51,206 bases of DNA from Bacteroidales bacterium (lineage in GTDB: Bacteria > Bacteroidota > Bacteroidia > Bacteroidales > UBA12077): positions 1 through 51,206 of the forward strand of contig DAOWGM010000020.1 of assembly GCA_030637515.1 (NCBI GenBank). Reading direction: 5' to 3'. The position numbers were made by a program, and so were the translations under genes. Positions 24,911-33,723 of the stretch are shown piece by piece. The first letter of the stretch is position 1. The number at the start of each line of letters is the position of its first letter. The notes under the pieces were generated by a model, which saw nothing but the letters and a program-made list of their open reading frames with translations, ran no database searches and was not told the origin of the DNA.

Positions 24911-27910
24911 ATGACACAAAAATTAACAATAAGATTAACGCGTCTTTTTTCAATTTTGCTTATTATTACTTTCTTCTTAAGCTTTCAATCGAATGTTCTT
25001 GCTCAGGAACACGAAAAAGACGAACATGTAACTACTGTTCAACAAGACTCGCATGAAGATCATGCAGAAGCAGTTCATGAAGAGAATTCAGGAACAGTCC
25101 ACAAAGATCATGCAGAGACAGTTCATGAAGAAAATGCACATGGTGAAGAGTCTGCTCATAAAGGAAATATGAGCCCACTGTTTTTTCTAATTATTGCTTT
25201 AGTAATTGGTGCAGGAACCAGACACTGGTTAAAGAAAAGCCCTTTACCATTCACCGTTTCACTTCTGCTTATTGGATTAGGATTAGGAGCATTAACACGA
25301 TTAGGATATTTTGGAGAATGGAATATTATAGGATTGCATTTAGATGCCAGTTTTTTTAGTGAAGCTGTAAATTGGGCCGGAAAAATTGATCCTCATTTAA
25401 TACTTTATATTTTCTTACCAACATTGATATTTGAAGCTTCTTTTGCAATGGATGTTCACACTTTTAAGAAATCATTTGCTAATGCTTTTATTTTAGCAGT
25501 TCCGGGAATAATAGTTGCTCTGGTACTAACCGCTTCTTTAGTTATTTTATTAAAAGTTATGGGTGTTGGATTTTCTATCTGGACTTGGTCAATGGCTCTT
25601 CTATTTGGCGCTGTAATCAGTGCCACAGACCCTGTAGCTGTTGTTTCTATATTAAAAGAAGTAGGTGCAAGTAAGAAACTGGGGACTCTAATTGAGGGTG
25701 AATCTATGCTAAACGACGGAACTGCAATTGTTATTTTTATGGTATTATTAGCAGGAATAACCGGAGTTGGTTCTGAAACATCACCGATTGTAGAATTTTT
25801 AAGAGTATCTATTGGAGGAATTGCAGTTGGATTAATAATTGGATACATAATAATTGCCTGGGTAAAAAAAGTTTTCAATGATGCTCTTGTTGAAATTACA
25901 GTGATTGTTGCAGCTGCTTATATGACATTTTTTATAGCTGAACATTTTTTACATGTTTCAGGCGTTTTAGGTCTTGTAGCTCTTGGATTATTAATGGCAA
26001 GTACAGGAAAAACAAGAATTAGTCCGGAAGTAGAACATTTCTTGCATGAGTTTTGGGAACTCTTTGCTTTTATCGCCAATACATTGATTTTCTTAATAGT
26101 AGGAGTTGTAATTGCAAACAATATTGTTTTTACAGGAAAAGACTTTTTAATTCTTATTATACTTTATATAGGAATTCACATTGTAAGAGCGATTGTAATT
26201 GCATTATTCTTCCCTTTGATGAAAAAAGCTGGTTATGGACTTTCAAAGAAAAATGCATATGTACTTTGGTGGGGAGCATTACGAGGAGCAATTGGATTAG
26301 CATTAGCACTTATTGTAGCCGGCGAATCAAAAATTGATGGGACAATCAGAGATCAGTTCTTATTTTACACAGCAGGTATTGTAACACTTACTCTGCTTAT
26401 TAATGCAACTACAATAAAAATCTTACTAAGCTATCTGGGTTTAACAGACATTCCTCCTGCTAAACAAAAAATGATTTTAAACGCAAAAGGATACTTAAGA
26501 AGTACTTCAGAAAACTCTATGGAGAAACTAAAATCAGATAGATTTCTGGGGCGTGCAAACTGGGAAAGTGTAAAAAAATATTTACCAGAGGAACCTGAGA
26601 ATATTGACGTAGTACTTGATGAAGGCAAGCATTCTAATCTTTACGAAACACGTAGAAGAGTTCTGGAGAAAGAAAAAAGTAGCTATTGGAATCAATTTAA
26701 AGAGGGATTGCTTGGTCCTATTGCAGTTAGAAATTTAACTGATGCCATTAACGAAATCATTGATTCTGACGGAAAAATTCCATTATCTGAAAGAAAAGAT
26801 TTAGAGCAATTATGGCAAACGCCTAAGTTTCTTAATAAACTGCAATCAGTTCCAATTTTAAGTAAAATTTCACAACGCTTTTTCTTCGAACAATTAGCAA
26901 ATAGTTACGATGCTGCACGTGGTTTTGTTGAAGCTCAGTATGCAACATTAAAATTAGCTGAAAGCATGGCTATTAGTTCAGATTCAGAAGAATTAACTAT
27001 TGATCAGGATATTTCAACTATTGAAAGTGAGATTAATGAAAATAGGATTCATGGATTAACGTTCTTAAGAAATCTGAAAAACACCTTTCCTGAAATTTAT
27101 AATTCAATTGCTACACGTCAGGCAATTAGATCTAATTTAAATAATGAGCTTAAGATTGTTGAGCGATTACAGAAGAAAGGACAAATAGGTTCTGATGAAG
27201 CTCATAAAATGATTGAAAGTATTGAAGAGAGAATGAAAAAGCTGGTTGACTCACCACCTGAAATCATACCTCCTGAGAAGGCAAAACTACTGCAAGACAT
27301 TTCGTGGTTAGGAGAACTTGACAAGCCTATATTCAACAAGATAGTAAGCTTGTTCCAACACAGAAATTATGCAGTTGGTGAGAAAATAATTAAAGAACAT
27401 GGTCAGGTTGATGGATTATATGTTATTGCCCGTGGTTCTGTTAAGATAACTATTAACAAAAAGTTGATTGATATATTAGGTAAGGGCAGCGTAATTGGAG
27501 AAATAGCTGTATTAACTAATGTTCCAAGAACTGCTACGGTAACAGCCGAATCACCAGTTACTGTTTTAAGACTTACATCTGTAAGTATGCAACAAGTTAT
27601 CCAAGATAATAAAACCCTCGAAGACAAGCTTTGGGAAATTGCTGCACCACGTCTTGCCGAAAATGTGATTAGAGAATTTGAGCCATATAATAAAATGCAA
27701 CATATCGAATTACAAAAATGGCTTTCAAAAGGCGAATTAGTTCTTGCAAAAAAAGTACGTAATATTGATCTTGAAGATAAGGTTGCGATACTTATAACAG
27801 GAAAAGCAATAAAATCAAATGATGAAAACATTGAGGCTCCTTGCTTAATAAGTGAAAAAGCAATTACTTTAAGCAGGAACAGCAGGCTTTTAATGTGTGC
27901 TAAAATCTAA
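24911..27910 (+). CDS. SOS1-like Na+/H+ antiporter with cyclic-nucleotide-binding domain
   Basis: A 999-residue CPA1-family antiporter. The order is a signal peptide (about 1-32) and a histidine- and acid-rich extracytoplasmic linker (33-85) with ten His and a duplicated 16-residue unit starting DHAEAVHEEN and DHAETVHEEN. A transmembrane antiporter domain follows (about 88-510) with ATDPVAVVS and the ion-binding Asn268-Asp269 in ESMLNDGTAIVIF. Next come a long helical cytoplasmic region and a cNMP-binding-like domain (about 810-905; GLYVIARGSVKI, GKGSVIGEIAVLTNVPRTATV). This matches plant SOS1 and related bacterial NhaP-type exchangers. The PRTAT segment keeps the phosphate-binding Arg, so it may bind a cyclic nucleotide. 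It is transcribed alone with a strong terminator. Its physiological partners may include the Nqr pump and Mrp. Confidence 0.92.
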   Translation: MTQKLTIRLTRLFSILLIITFFLSFQSNVLAQEHEKDEHVTTVQQDSHEDHAEAVHEENSGTVHKDHAETVHEENAHGEESAHKGNMSPLFFLIIALVIGAGTRHWLKKSPLPFTVSLLLIGLGLGALTRLGYFGEWNIIGLHLDASFFSEAVNWAGKIDPHLILYIFLPTLIFEASFAMDVHTFKKSFANAFILAVPGIIVALVLTASLVILLKVMGVGFSIWTWSMALLFGAVISATDPVAVVSILKEVGASKKLGTLIEGESMLNDGTAIVIFMVLLAGITGVGSETSPIVEFLRVSIGGIAVGLIIGYIIIAWVKKVFNDALVEITVIVAAAYMTFFIAEHFLHVSGVLGLVALGLLMASTGKTRISPEVEHFLHEFWELFAFIANTLIFLIVGVVIANNIVFTGKDFLILIILYIGIHIVRAIVIALFFPLMKKAGYGLSKKNAYVLWWGALRGAIGLALALIVAGESKIDGTIRDQFLFYTAGIVTLTLLINATTIKILLSYLGLTDIPPAKQKMILNAKGYLRSTSENSMEKLKSDRFLGRANWESVKKYLPEEPENIDVVLDEGKHSNLYETRRRVLEKEKSSYWNQFKEGLLGPIAVRNLTDAINEIIDSDGKIPLSERKDLEQLWQTPKFLNKLQSVPILSKISQRFFFEQLANSYDAARGFVEAQYATLKLAESMAISSDSEELTIDQDISTIESEINENRIHGLTFLRNLKNTFPEIYNSIATRQAIRSNLNNELKIVERLQKKGQIGSDEAHKMIESIEERMKKLVDSPPEIIPPEKAKLLQDISWLGELDKPIFNKIVSLFQHRNYAVGEKIIKEHGQVDGLYVIARGSVKITINKKLIDILGKGSVIGEIAVLTNVPRTATVTAESPVTVLRLTSVSMQQVIQDNKTLEDKLWEIAAPRLAENVIREFEPYNKMQHIELQKWLSKGELVLAKKVRNIDLEDKVAILITGKAIKSNDENIEAPCLISEKAITLSRNSRLLMCAKI

Positions 27911-27931
27911 TAAACCTTTCATAAAATATAG

Positions 27932-27959
27932 AAAGCATCAGATACACTGATGCTTTTTT
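27932..27959 (+). terminator. Intrinsic terminator of the antiporter gene
   Basis: A perfect 10-bp stem, AAAGCATCAG / CTGATGCTTT with loop ATACA, ends in six T, 21 bp after the stop codon. Confidence 0.9.
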
Positions 27960-28038
27960 ATTGCATAAAATCTTATAATCGGATTTATTATAGCAAGTAT
28001 AAAGTCGTTAAATCTGTTGAAATACAAGCTTTTTGAAT

Positions 28039-29694
28039 CTATTCTGTAATTATATTATAAATTGGATTACCTATTGAAGCGTTAGGCGAAGTAATTTTAA
28101 GAATCCAAGCAATTGTTGGCGCGATATCTATAATTTCAATTGGCGCATCAATTCTTTTATTTGCTATTTCCCAACCGTACCAAATTAAAGGAACGTGCGT
28201 GTCGTAATTATATCCTGAACCTGATTTTGTCACATATCCATTTTTCTCAATCCATCCAGGCTCCAAATTAATAATAACATCACCCGACCTTTTCTGATGA
28301 AAGCTATTTTGAATCTTGTTATTAATGCCTGATTCGAAATTAGTTGAATTAATAATAGTTGCTGGAAGAGCGTTTGCAACTCCTGAAAATTGAACCATAA
28401 AGTTTGCTACTTTTTTCTGCAATTCTTCTAAATCAACTCCTGTCTGATCAATCAAACTCTGATTAAAATAAATCTGTCTGGAATAATATGATTTAATCCA
28501 TTCACCATCCTGATAAAGAACACTTAAATAACTATTTAACAATGTGACTGCCTTTTCACCATCAAAAACACCTGCATTTTGTTTTTTATATTCAAGATAT
28601 TCTGGAACATCGGATACTCCTCTGTCGGAAGTAATATAAATCAGTACATTTTCAATTCCTATCTCATTATCAAGAAAGCTTATTAAATGTTCTAAGTCTT
28701 TATCTAAACGTAAAAAAACATCTTCAATTTCAACAGACCTCGGACCAAACAATTCTCCACTATAGTTAGAGGCAGAAAAACTTATATTAAGAAAATCAGT
28801 AAATTCATCTTTTCCAAGTTCCTCATTAATTATTGAAGTTATTGCAAAATCTTTTGTGTATGTATTTCCGAAAGGTGTAAATTTTAAATACTTATAATTT
28901 CCTGAACGTCTCTTCAAGTATGACAAATCATAAGGGAATGTATATCTGTAGTTTCTAAAACCAATTTCAAAATCGCTATCATCAGGTAAGCTGTTTTTGT
29001 AATTATTCGAAAGAGAATGCATACTTGCCCAATTCTTTCTCATATAAACATCTTGAAATCCTTTCAGATTAAACTCTCCAACCCAATCAGGTAAAGAATC
29101 TGTATAATAACCTCCAGAAATCCAACCTCCGTCTTTTTCATTCATCCAAAATGCATAATCAGCAAGTCTTCCTCCAGAAATAACTGAAGAAATAGGATTC
29201 ATTGAAATAGAAATAACTTTTGAACTATCGTTTGTAGCTAATTTTATCTCATCCCCTATTGTAGAAGCCAACAATTTTTTTGGAGTATAAGTGCCAGAAG
29301 ATAATCTACCTTCAATCATTTCAAATCCGGTTTCATCAGCACTTTCAACAATTACATCCTTAAGCTTATCGTACCACTGATTTGCAATTATTCCATGATA
29401 TGAAGGATATGTTCCTGTAACAATTCCTGCCTGCCCAACAGCGTTTTCTGTTATTAAATAATTATGATGAACCTGTGTACAAAAAGCACCACTATCAATA
29501 ATTTTTTTAAAGCCGCTTTCACCAAACGAATCCCAATATCGAAGTAGCATTTCGTAACGCATTTCTTCAATAACAATTCCAACAACAAGTTTTGGCGGTT
29601 TTACTAACTGATTTTGTGATTTTAATCCTGTAGTAAATAATATTAGTAGAGTAAAAAGTAAAAATAATTGAATGAAGAACTTTTTAAAAATCAT
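28039..29694 (-). CDS. PafA-like alkaline-phosphatase-superfamily protein, probably inactive
   Basis: A 551-residue periplasmic protein (hydrophobic signal 1-26) with the overall blocks of the PafA/NPP branch: KPPKLVVGIVIEEMR, GTYPSYHGI, FGPRSVEIEDVFLRLDKDL and YDTHVPLIWYG. Compared with remembered PafA motifs, nearly every catalytic residue is changed. The first metal Asp (VVDQMR) is Glu43. The nucleophile Thr (TAxGH) is Asn84 in ENAVGQ. The Asp and His of DYVGH are Asn310 and Glu314 in NYSGE. The His of DHG is Arg358 in DRG. The substrate-binding Lys and Arg are also gone. Only Asp357 and His500 remain. I infer a pseudoenzyme with a binding or scaffold role. It lies 5 bp after ychF and may share its transcript. 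Confidence 0.8.
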   Translation of the reverse strand: MIFKKFFIQLFLLFTLLILFTTGLKSQNQLVKPPKLVVGIVIEEMRYEMLLRYWDSFGESGFKKIIDSGAFCTQVHHNYLITENAVGQAGIVTGTYPSYHGIIANQWYDKLKDVIVESADETGFEMIEGRLSSGTYTPKKLLASTIGDEIKLATNDSSKVISISMNPISSVISGGRLADYAFWMNEKDGGWISGGYYTDSLPDWVGEFNLKGFQDVYMRKNWASMHSLSNNYKNSLPDDSDFEIGFRNYRYTFPYDLSYLKRRSGNYKYLKFTPFGNTYTKDFAITSIINEELGKDEFTDFLNISFSASNYSGELFGPRSVEIEDVFLRLDKDLEHLISFLDNEIGIENVLIYITSDRGVSDVPEYLEYKKQNAGVFDGEKAVTLLNSYLSVLYQDGEWIKSYYSRQIYFNQSLIDQTGVDLEELQKKVANFMVQFSGVANALPATIINSTNFESGINNKIQNSFHQKRSGDVIINLEPGWIEKNGYVTKSGSGYNYDTHVPLIWYGWEIANKRIDAPIEIIDIAPTIAWILKITSPNASIGNPIYNIITE

Positions 29695-29699
29695 AGTAA

Positions 29700-30797
29700 T
29701 TATACATTAAATCTAATATTCAGTATATCTCCATCCTCAACAATATAATTCTTTCCTTCTACGTGGAATTTTCCAGCCTCCTTTACTTTCACCTCAGAAC
29801 CAATTTCAATAAAATCATTGAATTTCATAACCTCAGCACGAATAAAACCTCTCTCTAAATCACTATGAATTGCCCCTGAAGCTTGCGGAGCACTCATTCC
29901 TTTTTTAATTGTCCATGCTCTTATCTCTTTTGGACCAACAGTGAAAAATGACATTAAGTTTAAAAGAGAGTATGCACCACGAATTAATTTATTAACACCA
30001 GGCTCAGCTAAACCTGCATCACTCAAAAATTCTTTTCTATCCTCAACATCTTCTAAATCTGCTATTTCAGCCTCTAACTTTCCTGCAATTACTAATATTT
30101 CAGTTTTCTGATCCTTTAAAAACTCTTTTACTTTTTCTACATAATCATTTCCTGGAATAGCAGCATCATCATCAACATTGCACACATATATAACCGGCTT
30201 TGCAGTTAAAAGAAATATATCGTCAAGATATTTTTTATCTGAATCTGAAATTTTATAATCGCGAGCATTTTGCATTGATTCCAAATGCTCTTTCATTCCT
30301 TCTAACACTTCGACACCATGTTTTGCATCTTTATCACCAATCTTTACAAGTTTTCCTAAGCGAATAATCTTCTTTTCCACCGATTCCAAATCCTGTACCT
30401 GTAATTCTAAATCTATAGTTTCAATATCTCTTACAGGATCAACAGAACCATCAATATGAGGAAGATTCTCATCGTCAAAACATCTTAGTACATGAATTAA
30501 TGCATCGGTATTTCTTATATCTCCTAAGAACTTATTTCCAACACCTTCACCCTGATTAGCGCCTTTTGTTAAACCCGGTATATCAACAATTTCTACAGTT
30601 GCCGTAATAAGCTTTTCGGTAGGCTGTAATTTTTCTAACTCTAACAATCTGTTATCAGGAACATTAATCACACCAAGATTTGATTTATTCGAACTAAAAG
30701 CAAAATTTGTAGTTTCAACTTTTGTATTCGACATACAATTAAAAAGTGTTGATTTACCAACATTTGTTATCCCAATAATACCGCACAGTAAACTCAT
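29700..30797 (-). CDS. ychF: Redox-regulated ATPase YchF
   Basis: A 365-residue Obg-family P-loop ATPase. The P-loop is GITNVGKST (about 9-17), switch II is DIPGLTKGANQGEGVGNKFL, and CNVDDD stands near the usual base-recognition position, where YchF lacks the strict GTP motif. A TGS domain forms the C-terminus (ends EDGDILNIRFNV). The family binds ribosomes and acts in translation quality and oxidative-stress responses. TAATTTTG on the minus strand at 30841-30834 is a perfect -7 box 37 bp before the start. Confidence 0.95.
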   Translation of the reverse strand: MSLLCGIIGITNVGKSTLFNCMSNTKVETTNFAFSSNKSNLGVINVPDNRLLELEKLQPTEKLITATVEIVDIPGLTKGANQGEGVGNKFLGDIRNTDALIHVLRCFDDENLPHIDGSVDPVRDIETIDLELQVQDLESVEKKIIRLGKLVKIGDKDAKHGVEVLEGMKEHLESMQNARDYKISDSDKKYLDDIFLLTAKPVIYVCNVDDDAAIPGNDYVEKVKEFLKDQKTEILVIAGKLEAEIADLEDVEDRKEFLSDAGLAEPGVNKLIRGAYSLLNLMSFFTVGPKEIRAWTIKKGMSAPQASGAIHSDLERGFIRAEVMKFNDFIEIGSEVKVKEAGKFHVEGKNYIVEDGDILNIRFNV

Positions 30798-31018
30798 AAT
30801 ATCTTTATATTAATTACATTCAAATCCGAGGCTCAAAATTACACTTTTTCAGCATTTTAAAAAGAGCTTTTTCATAAAAAAAGATTTGCTTAAATTTATT
30901 TGAAATATGTTGATAATAAATTAAAAACATATTCCGTATAATATAATGAAAAACTGTATTTTTACAGCTTCGTTTCGTTAATTAAAAGAAATTAATTATT
31001 TAATATATTTTCAAAAAG

Positions 31019-31861
31019 ATGTCAGATATTAACAAGTTGAAAAGTACAGCATCACAGGTGCGAAGAGATATAGTAAGAATGGTTCATGCTCAAAACTCGG
31101 GTCATCCGGGAGGTTCATTGGGTTGTACAGATTTTGTTACAGCACTTTATTTTGAGCTTATGAAACATGATCCAAATTTTGATATGGATGGAAAAGATCA
31201 AGATTTATTTTTTCTATCAAATGGTCACCTTTCTGCATTATGGTATAGTGTTTTAGCACGTTCAGGATATTTTAAACCAGAAGAACTTGCCACATTCAGA
31301 ACATTAGATTCTCGATTACAAGGACATCCAACAACAAAAGAAGGCTTACCTGGAGTACGTATTGCATCGGGTTCTCTTGGACAAGGATTATCTGTTGCTT
31401 GTGGATCTGCAATTACTAAAAAATTAAATAGAGATTCCGGGTTGGTATTTACATTGCATGGTGACGGTGAATTACAGGAAGGTCAAATTTGGGAAGCAGC
31501 AATGTTTGCAGCACAACATAAAATAGACAATTTAATTGCCACTGTTGATTATAACGGACAACAAATTGACGGACCTGTTAATGATATTATTTCCCTTGGA
31601 AATTTAAGAGCTAAATGGGAAAGCTTTGGCTGGCAGGTTTTAGAAATGAATGGCAATGACATGGATGATGTTATTAAAACTATCAACCAAGCCAAAACTC
31701 TTACCGGTAAAGGCATGCCTATAATTATTTTAATGAAAACTGAAATGGGAATGGGTGTTGATTTTATGATGGGTTCACATAAATGGCATGGTGTAGCACC
31801 AAACGATGAACAATTAAAAGATGCACTTTCTCAATTAGAAGAAACTATTGGAGATTTTTAA
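31019..31861 (+). CDS. Transketolase, N-terminal subunit
   Basis: The 280-residue protein is the thiamine diphosphate-binding half of a split transketolase. It has NSGHPGGSLGCTDF near the start, SNGHLSALWYSVL, GSLGQGLSVACG and the ThDP/Mg site GDGELQEGQIWEAA (about 149-162). The partner half is encoded at 33,724-34,677. Together they transfer two-carbon units in the pentose phosphate pathway. Unusually, two other genes (a methylglyoxal-synthase-like gene and a von Willebrand A gene) separate the halves, all on the same strand. Confidence 0.93.
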   Translation: MSDINKLKSTASQVRRDIVRMVHAQNSGHPGGSLGCTDFVTALYFELMKHDPNFDMDGKDQDLFFLSNGHLSALWYSVLARSGYFKPEELATFRTLDSRLQGHPTTKEGLPGVRIASGSLGQGLSVACGSAITKKLNRDSGLVFTLHGDGELQEGQIWEAAMFAAQHKIDNLIATVDYNGQQIDGPVNDIISLGNLRAKWESFGWQVLEMNGNDMDDVIKTINQAKTLTGKGMPIIILMKTEMGMGVDFMMGSHKWHGVAPNDEQLKDALSQLEETIGDF

Positions 31862-31894
31862 AAATACAAAGTTGAACAAACAAAAATTTAGGTT

Positions 31895-32296
31895 ATGAAG
31901 AATATTGTAATTATTGCACATGATGTAAAGAAACCTGAGATGGTTCAATTTTTAGAAGACCGAAAAGAATGGATTTTCGGAGTTAACCTTATTGCAACCG
32001 GAAGAACTGCAGAATACGTAGAGGCTCAGGGAATAAAGGTTGAACATTTAAGTCCGGGAACTGCCGGTGGATACCTCGAAATTACGGATAGAGTAAAACG
32101 TAAAGAAGTTGATATTGTTATCTTCTTAAGAGACCCATTAATTAAGCAAGGTCATCATGAAGATATTCAGAAATTACTGGAAGCTTGTAACATGTACAAT
32201 ATTCCGCTTGCAACAAATTATGCAAGCGCGGAATTAATGATTCTTGGACATATCAAGAAGGAAGATTACGAGCGAAGAAAATCAATGAACGATTAA
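31895..32296 (+). CDS. Methylglyoxal-synthase-like protein lacking the catalytic Asp
   Basis: The 133-residue protein has the MGS fold pattern: IAHD at 7-10, ATGRTAEYV, VDIVIFLRDPL with Asp80, GHHEDI with His87-88, and NIPLATNYASAEL. In E. coli MgsA the catalytic base Asp71 lies in GPMGGDQQ. Here the segment reads SPGTAGGYLEI and the position is Tyr60. The phosphate-binding region is also changed (GTTG to GRTA). His and the other Asp remain. It may be a substrate-altered enzyme or a binding protein, and the automatic label methylglyoxal synthase should be doubted. It lies between the two halves of transketolase, 33 bp after the first, which suggests a triose-phosphate-related role. Confidence 0.75.
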   Translation: MKNIVIIAHDVKKPEMVQFLEDRKEWIFGVNLIATGRTAEYVEAQGIKVEHLSPGTAGGYLEITDRVKRKEVDIVIFLRDPLIKQGHHEDIQKLLEACNMYNIPLATNYASAELMILGHIKKEDYERRKSMND

Positions 32297-32339
32297 ACGC
32301 TTAGAAATAAATCTTTTTTATCATTACTAAAACCTGAAA

Positions 32340-33716
32340 TTGAAAAAACATTTAGTATATATATTCCTCCTTCTTTTTCTGTTTAACTTTTCGATTAAAG
32401 CACAGAAAACGGAATCTAAACCTCCTGTAACCAGAATACTTTTTGTATTCGATGCATCACAAAGCATGTATGGTACATGGGAAAGTGGGAGAAAAATTAG
32501 TATTGCCCGAAATTATCTGATTCAAATGATCGATAGTCTGGAGCAGATGGATAATATTCAAATGGCACTCAGAGTATATGGTCATCAGAGTCCGGTTCCA
32601 CCTCAGGACTGCAATGACACAAAGCTTGAAGTTCCTTTTAAAGCTGGAAATGCAGGACAAATAAGACAAAAACTCAGACACCTTATCCCAAGAGGAACAA
32701 CACCAATTGCAAATTCACTTGAGAAAGCAGCTAATGATTTTCCCGAATGTGATAATTGCAGGAACATTATCATTCTCATAACAGATGGTATTGAAGCTTG
32801 TGATGGTGATCCGTGTCAGGCATCTTTGAACTTACAAAAAAAAGGAATTGTTCTTAAACCCTTTGTAATTGGAATTGGAATTGACACCAATTTTGAGAAA
32901 ACTTTCGAATGTGTAGGTCATTTCTATAATACTCCTAATGAGAAAAAATTTCAAGAGGTTTTAGGTGTTGTTATTTCACGAGCGTTAAACTCTACAACAA
33001 TGCAGGTTAATTTGCTCGACACAAAAGGCAAACCAACCGAAACAAACGTTAATATGACTTTTTTTGATCATGTTTCAGGAAAAGTTAAATATAATTTTGT
33101 TCATACAATTAATTATATGGGCAATCCTGATACATTAATAATTGATCCGTTAATTACATACGATTTAGTAGTTCATACCTTACCTGCTGTTAGAAAAAGT
33201 AACATTTCACTTTCCGAAGGAACTCATAACATGGTTGGAGTTAAAACTCCCCAAGGATATATCAATATTTCCTGCAATGGGAGCACTAAGTATAGGGATT
33301 TGGATATTATAGTGAGGCAAAAAGGAAAAACAGAAACATTAAACCTACAGCGAAACGGTACAAAAGAAAAATATCTTAAAGGAAAATATAATCTTGAAAT
33401 CTTAACAATTCCAAGAGTATACGTTAATGACGTTTTAGTTGAACAAAACACAACTACAAATATTGAGATTCCACGTCCTGGTATTGCAAATTTCTCAATG
33501 CCTGCAAGTGGGTTTGGAAGTATATATGCTGAAACGGCAGATACTTTAATCTGGATTTATAATCTTGATCAGAGAAAAACACAACAAAATATTATTATGC
33601 AGCCAGGGAATTATAGAGCTGTATATCGACCTAAAAATAATAAACAAGCAATCTATACTGTTAACAAGAGATTCACAATAGTATCAGGATCTTCGAAAAA
33701 AATAATACTTTATTAA
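32340..33716 (+). CDS. Secreted von Willebrand factor A domain protein
   Basis: A 458-residue exported protein: signal peptide 1-22 ending IKAQ, then a VWA domain (about 31-210) with an intact metal-ion-dependent adhesion site, FDASQSM at 37-43 (DxSxS), a threonine in PRGTTPIANSL, and ITDGIEACDGDPC. The cysteine pairs in DNC and DGDPC probably form disulfides. The C-terminal 240 residues look like beta-sandwich repeats of unknown family. The start is TTG at 32340; it begins the signal peptide at the expected lysines. It ends 7 bp before the transketolase C-terminal subunit gene. Confidence 0.8.
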   Translation: MKKHLVYIFLLLFLFNFSIKAQKTESKPPVTRILFVFDASQSMYGTWESGRKISIARNYLIQMIDSLEQMDNIQMALRVYGHQSPVPPQDCNDTKLEVPFKAGNAGQIRQKLRHLIPRGTTPIANSLEKAANDFPECDNCRNIIILITDGIEACDGDPCQASLNLQKKGIVLKPFVIGIGIDTNFEKTFECVGHFYNTPNEKKFQEVLGVVISRALNSTTMQVNLLDTKGKPTETNVNMTFFDHVSGKVKYNFVHTINYMGNPDTLIIDPLITYDLVVHTLPAVRKSNISLSEGTHNMVGVKTPQGYINISCNGSTKYRDLDIIVRQKGKTETLNLQRNGTKEKYLKGKYNLEILTIPRVYVNDVLVEQNTTTNIEIPRPGIANFSMPASGFGSIYAETADTLIWIYNLDQRKTQQNIIMQPGNYRAVYRPKNNKQAIYTVNKRFTIVSGSSKKIILY

Positions 33717-33723
33717 AAGAAAT

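Noticed and set aside
25456..25878. 140-codon ORF antisense to the Na+/H+ antiporter
   Set aside because: Same cause: the reverse of hydrophobic helices gives a long open frame with Thr/Ile/Pro-rich composition.
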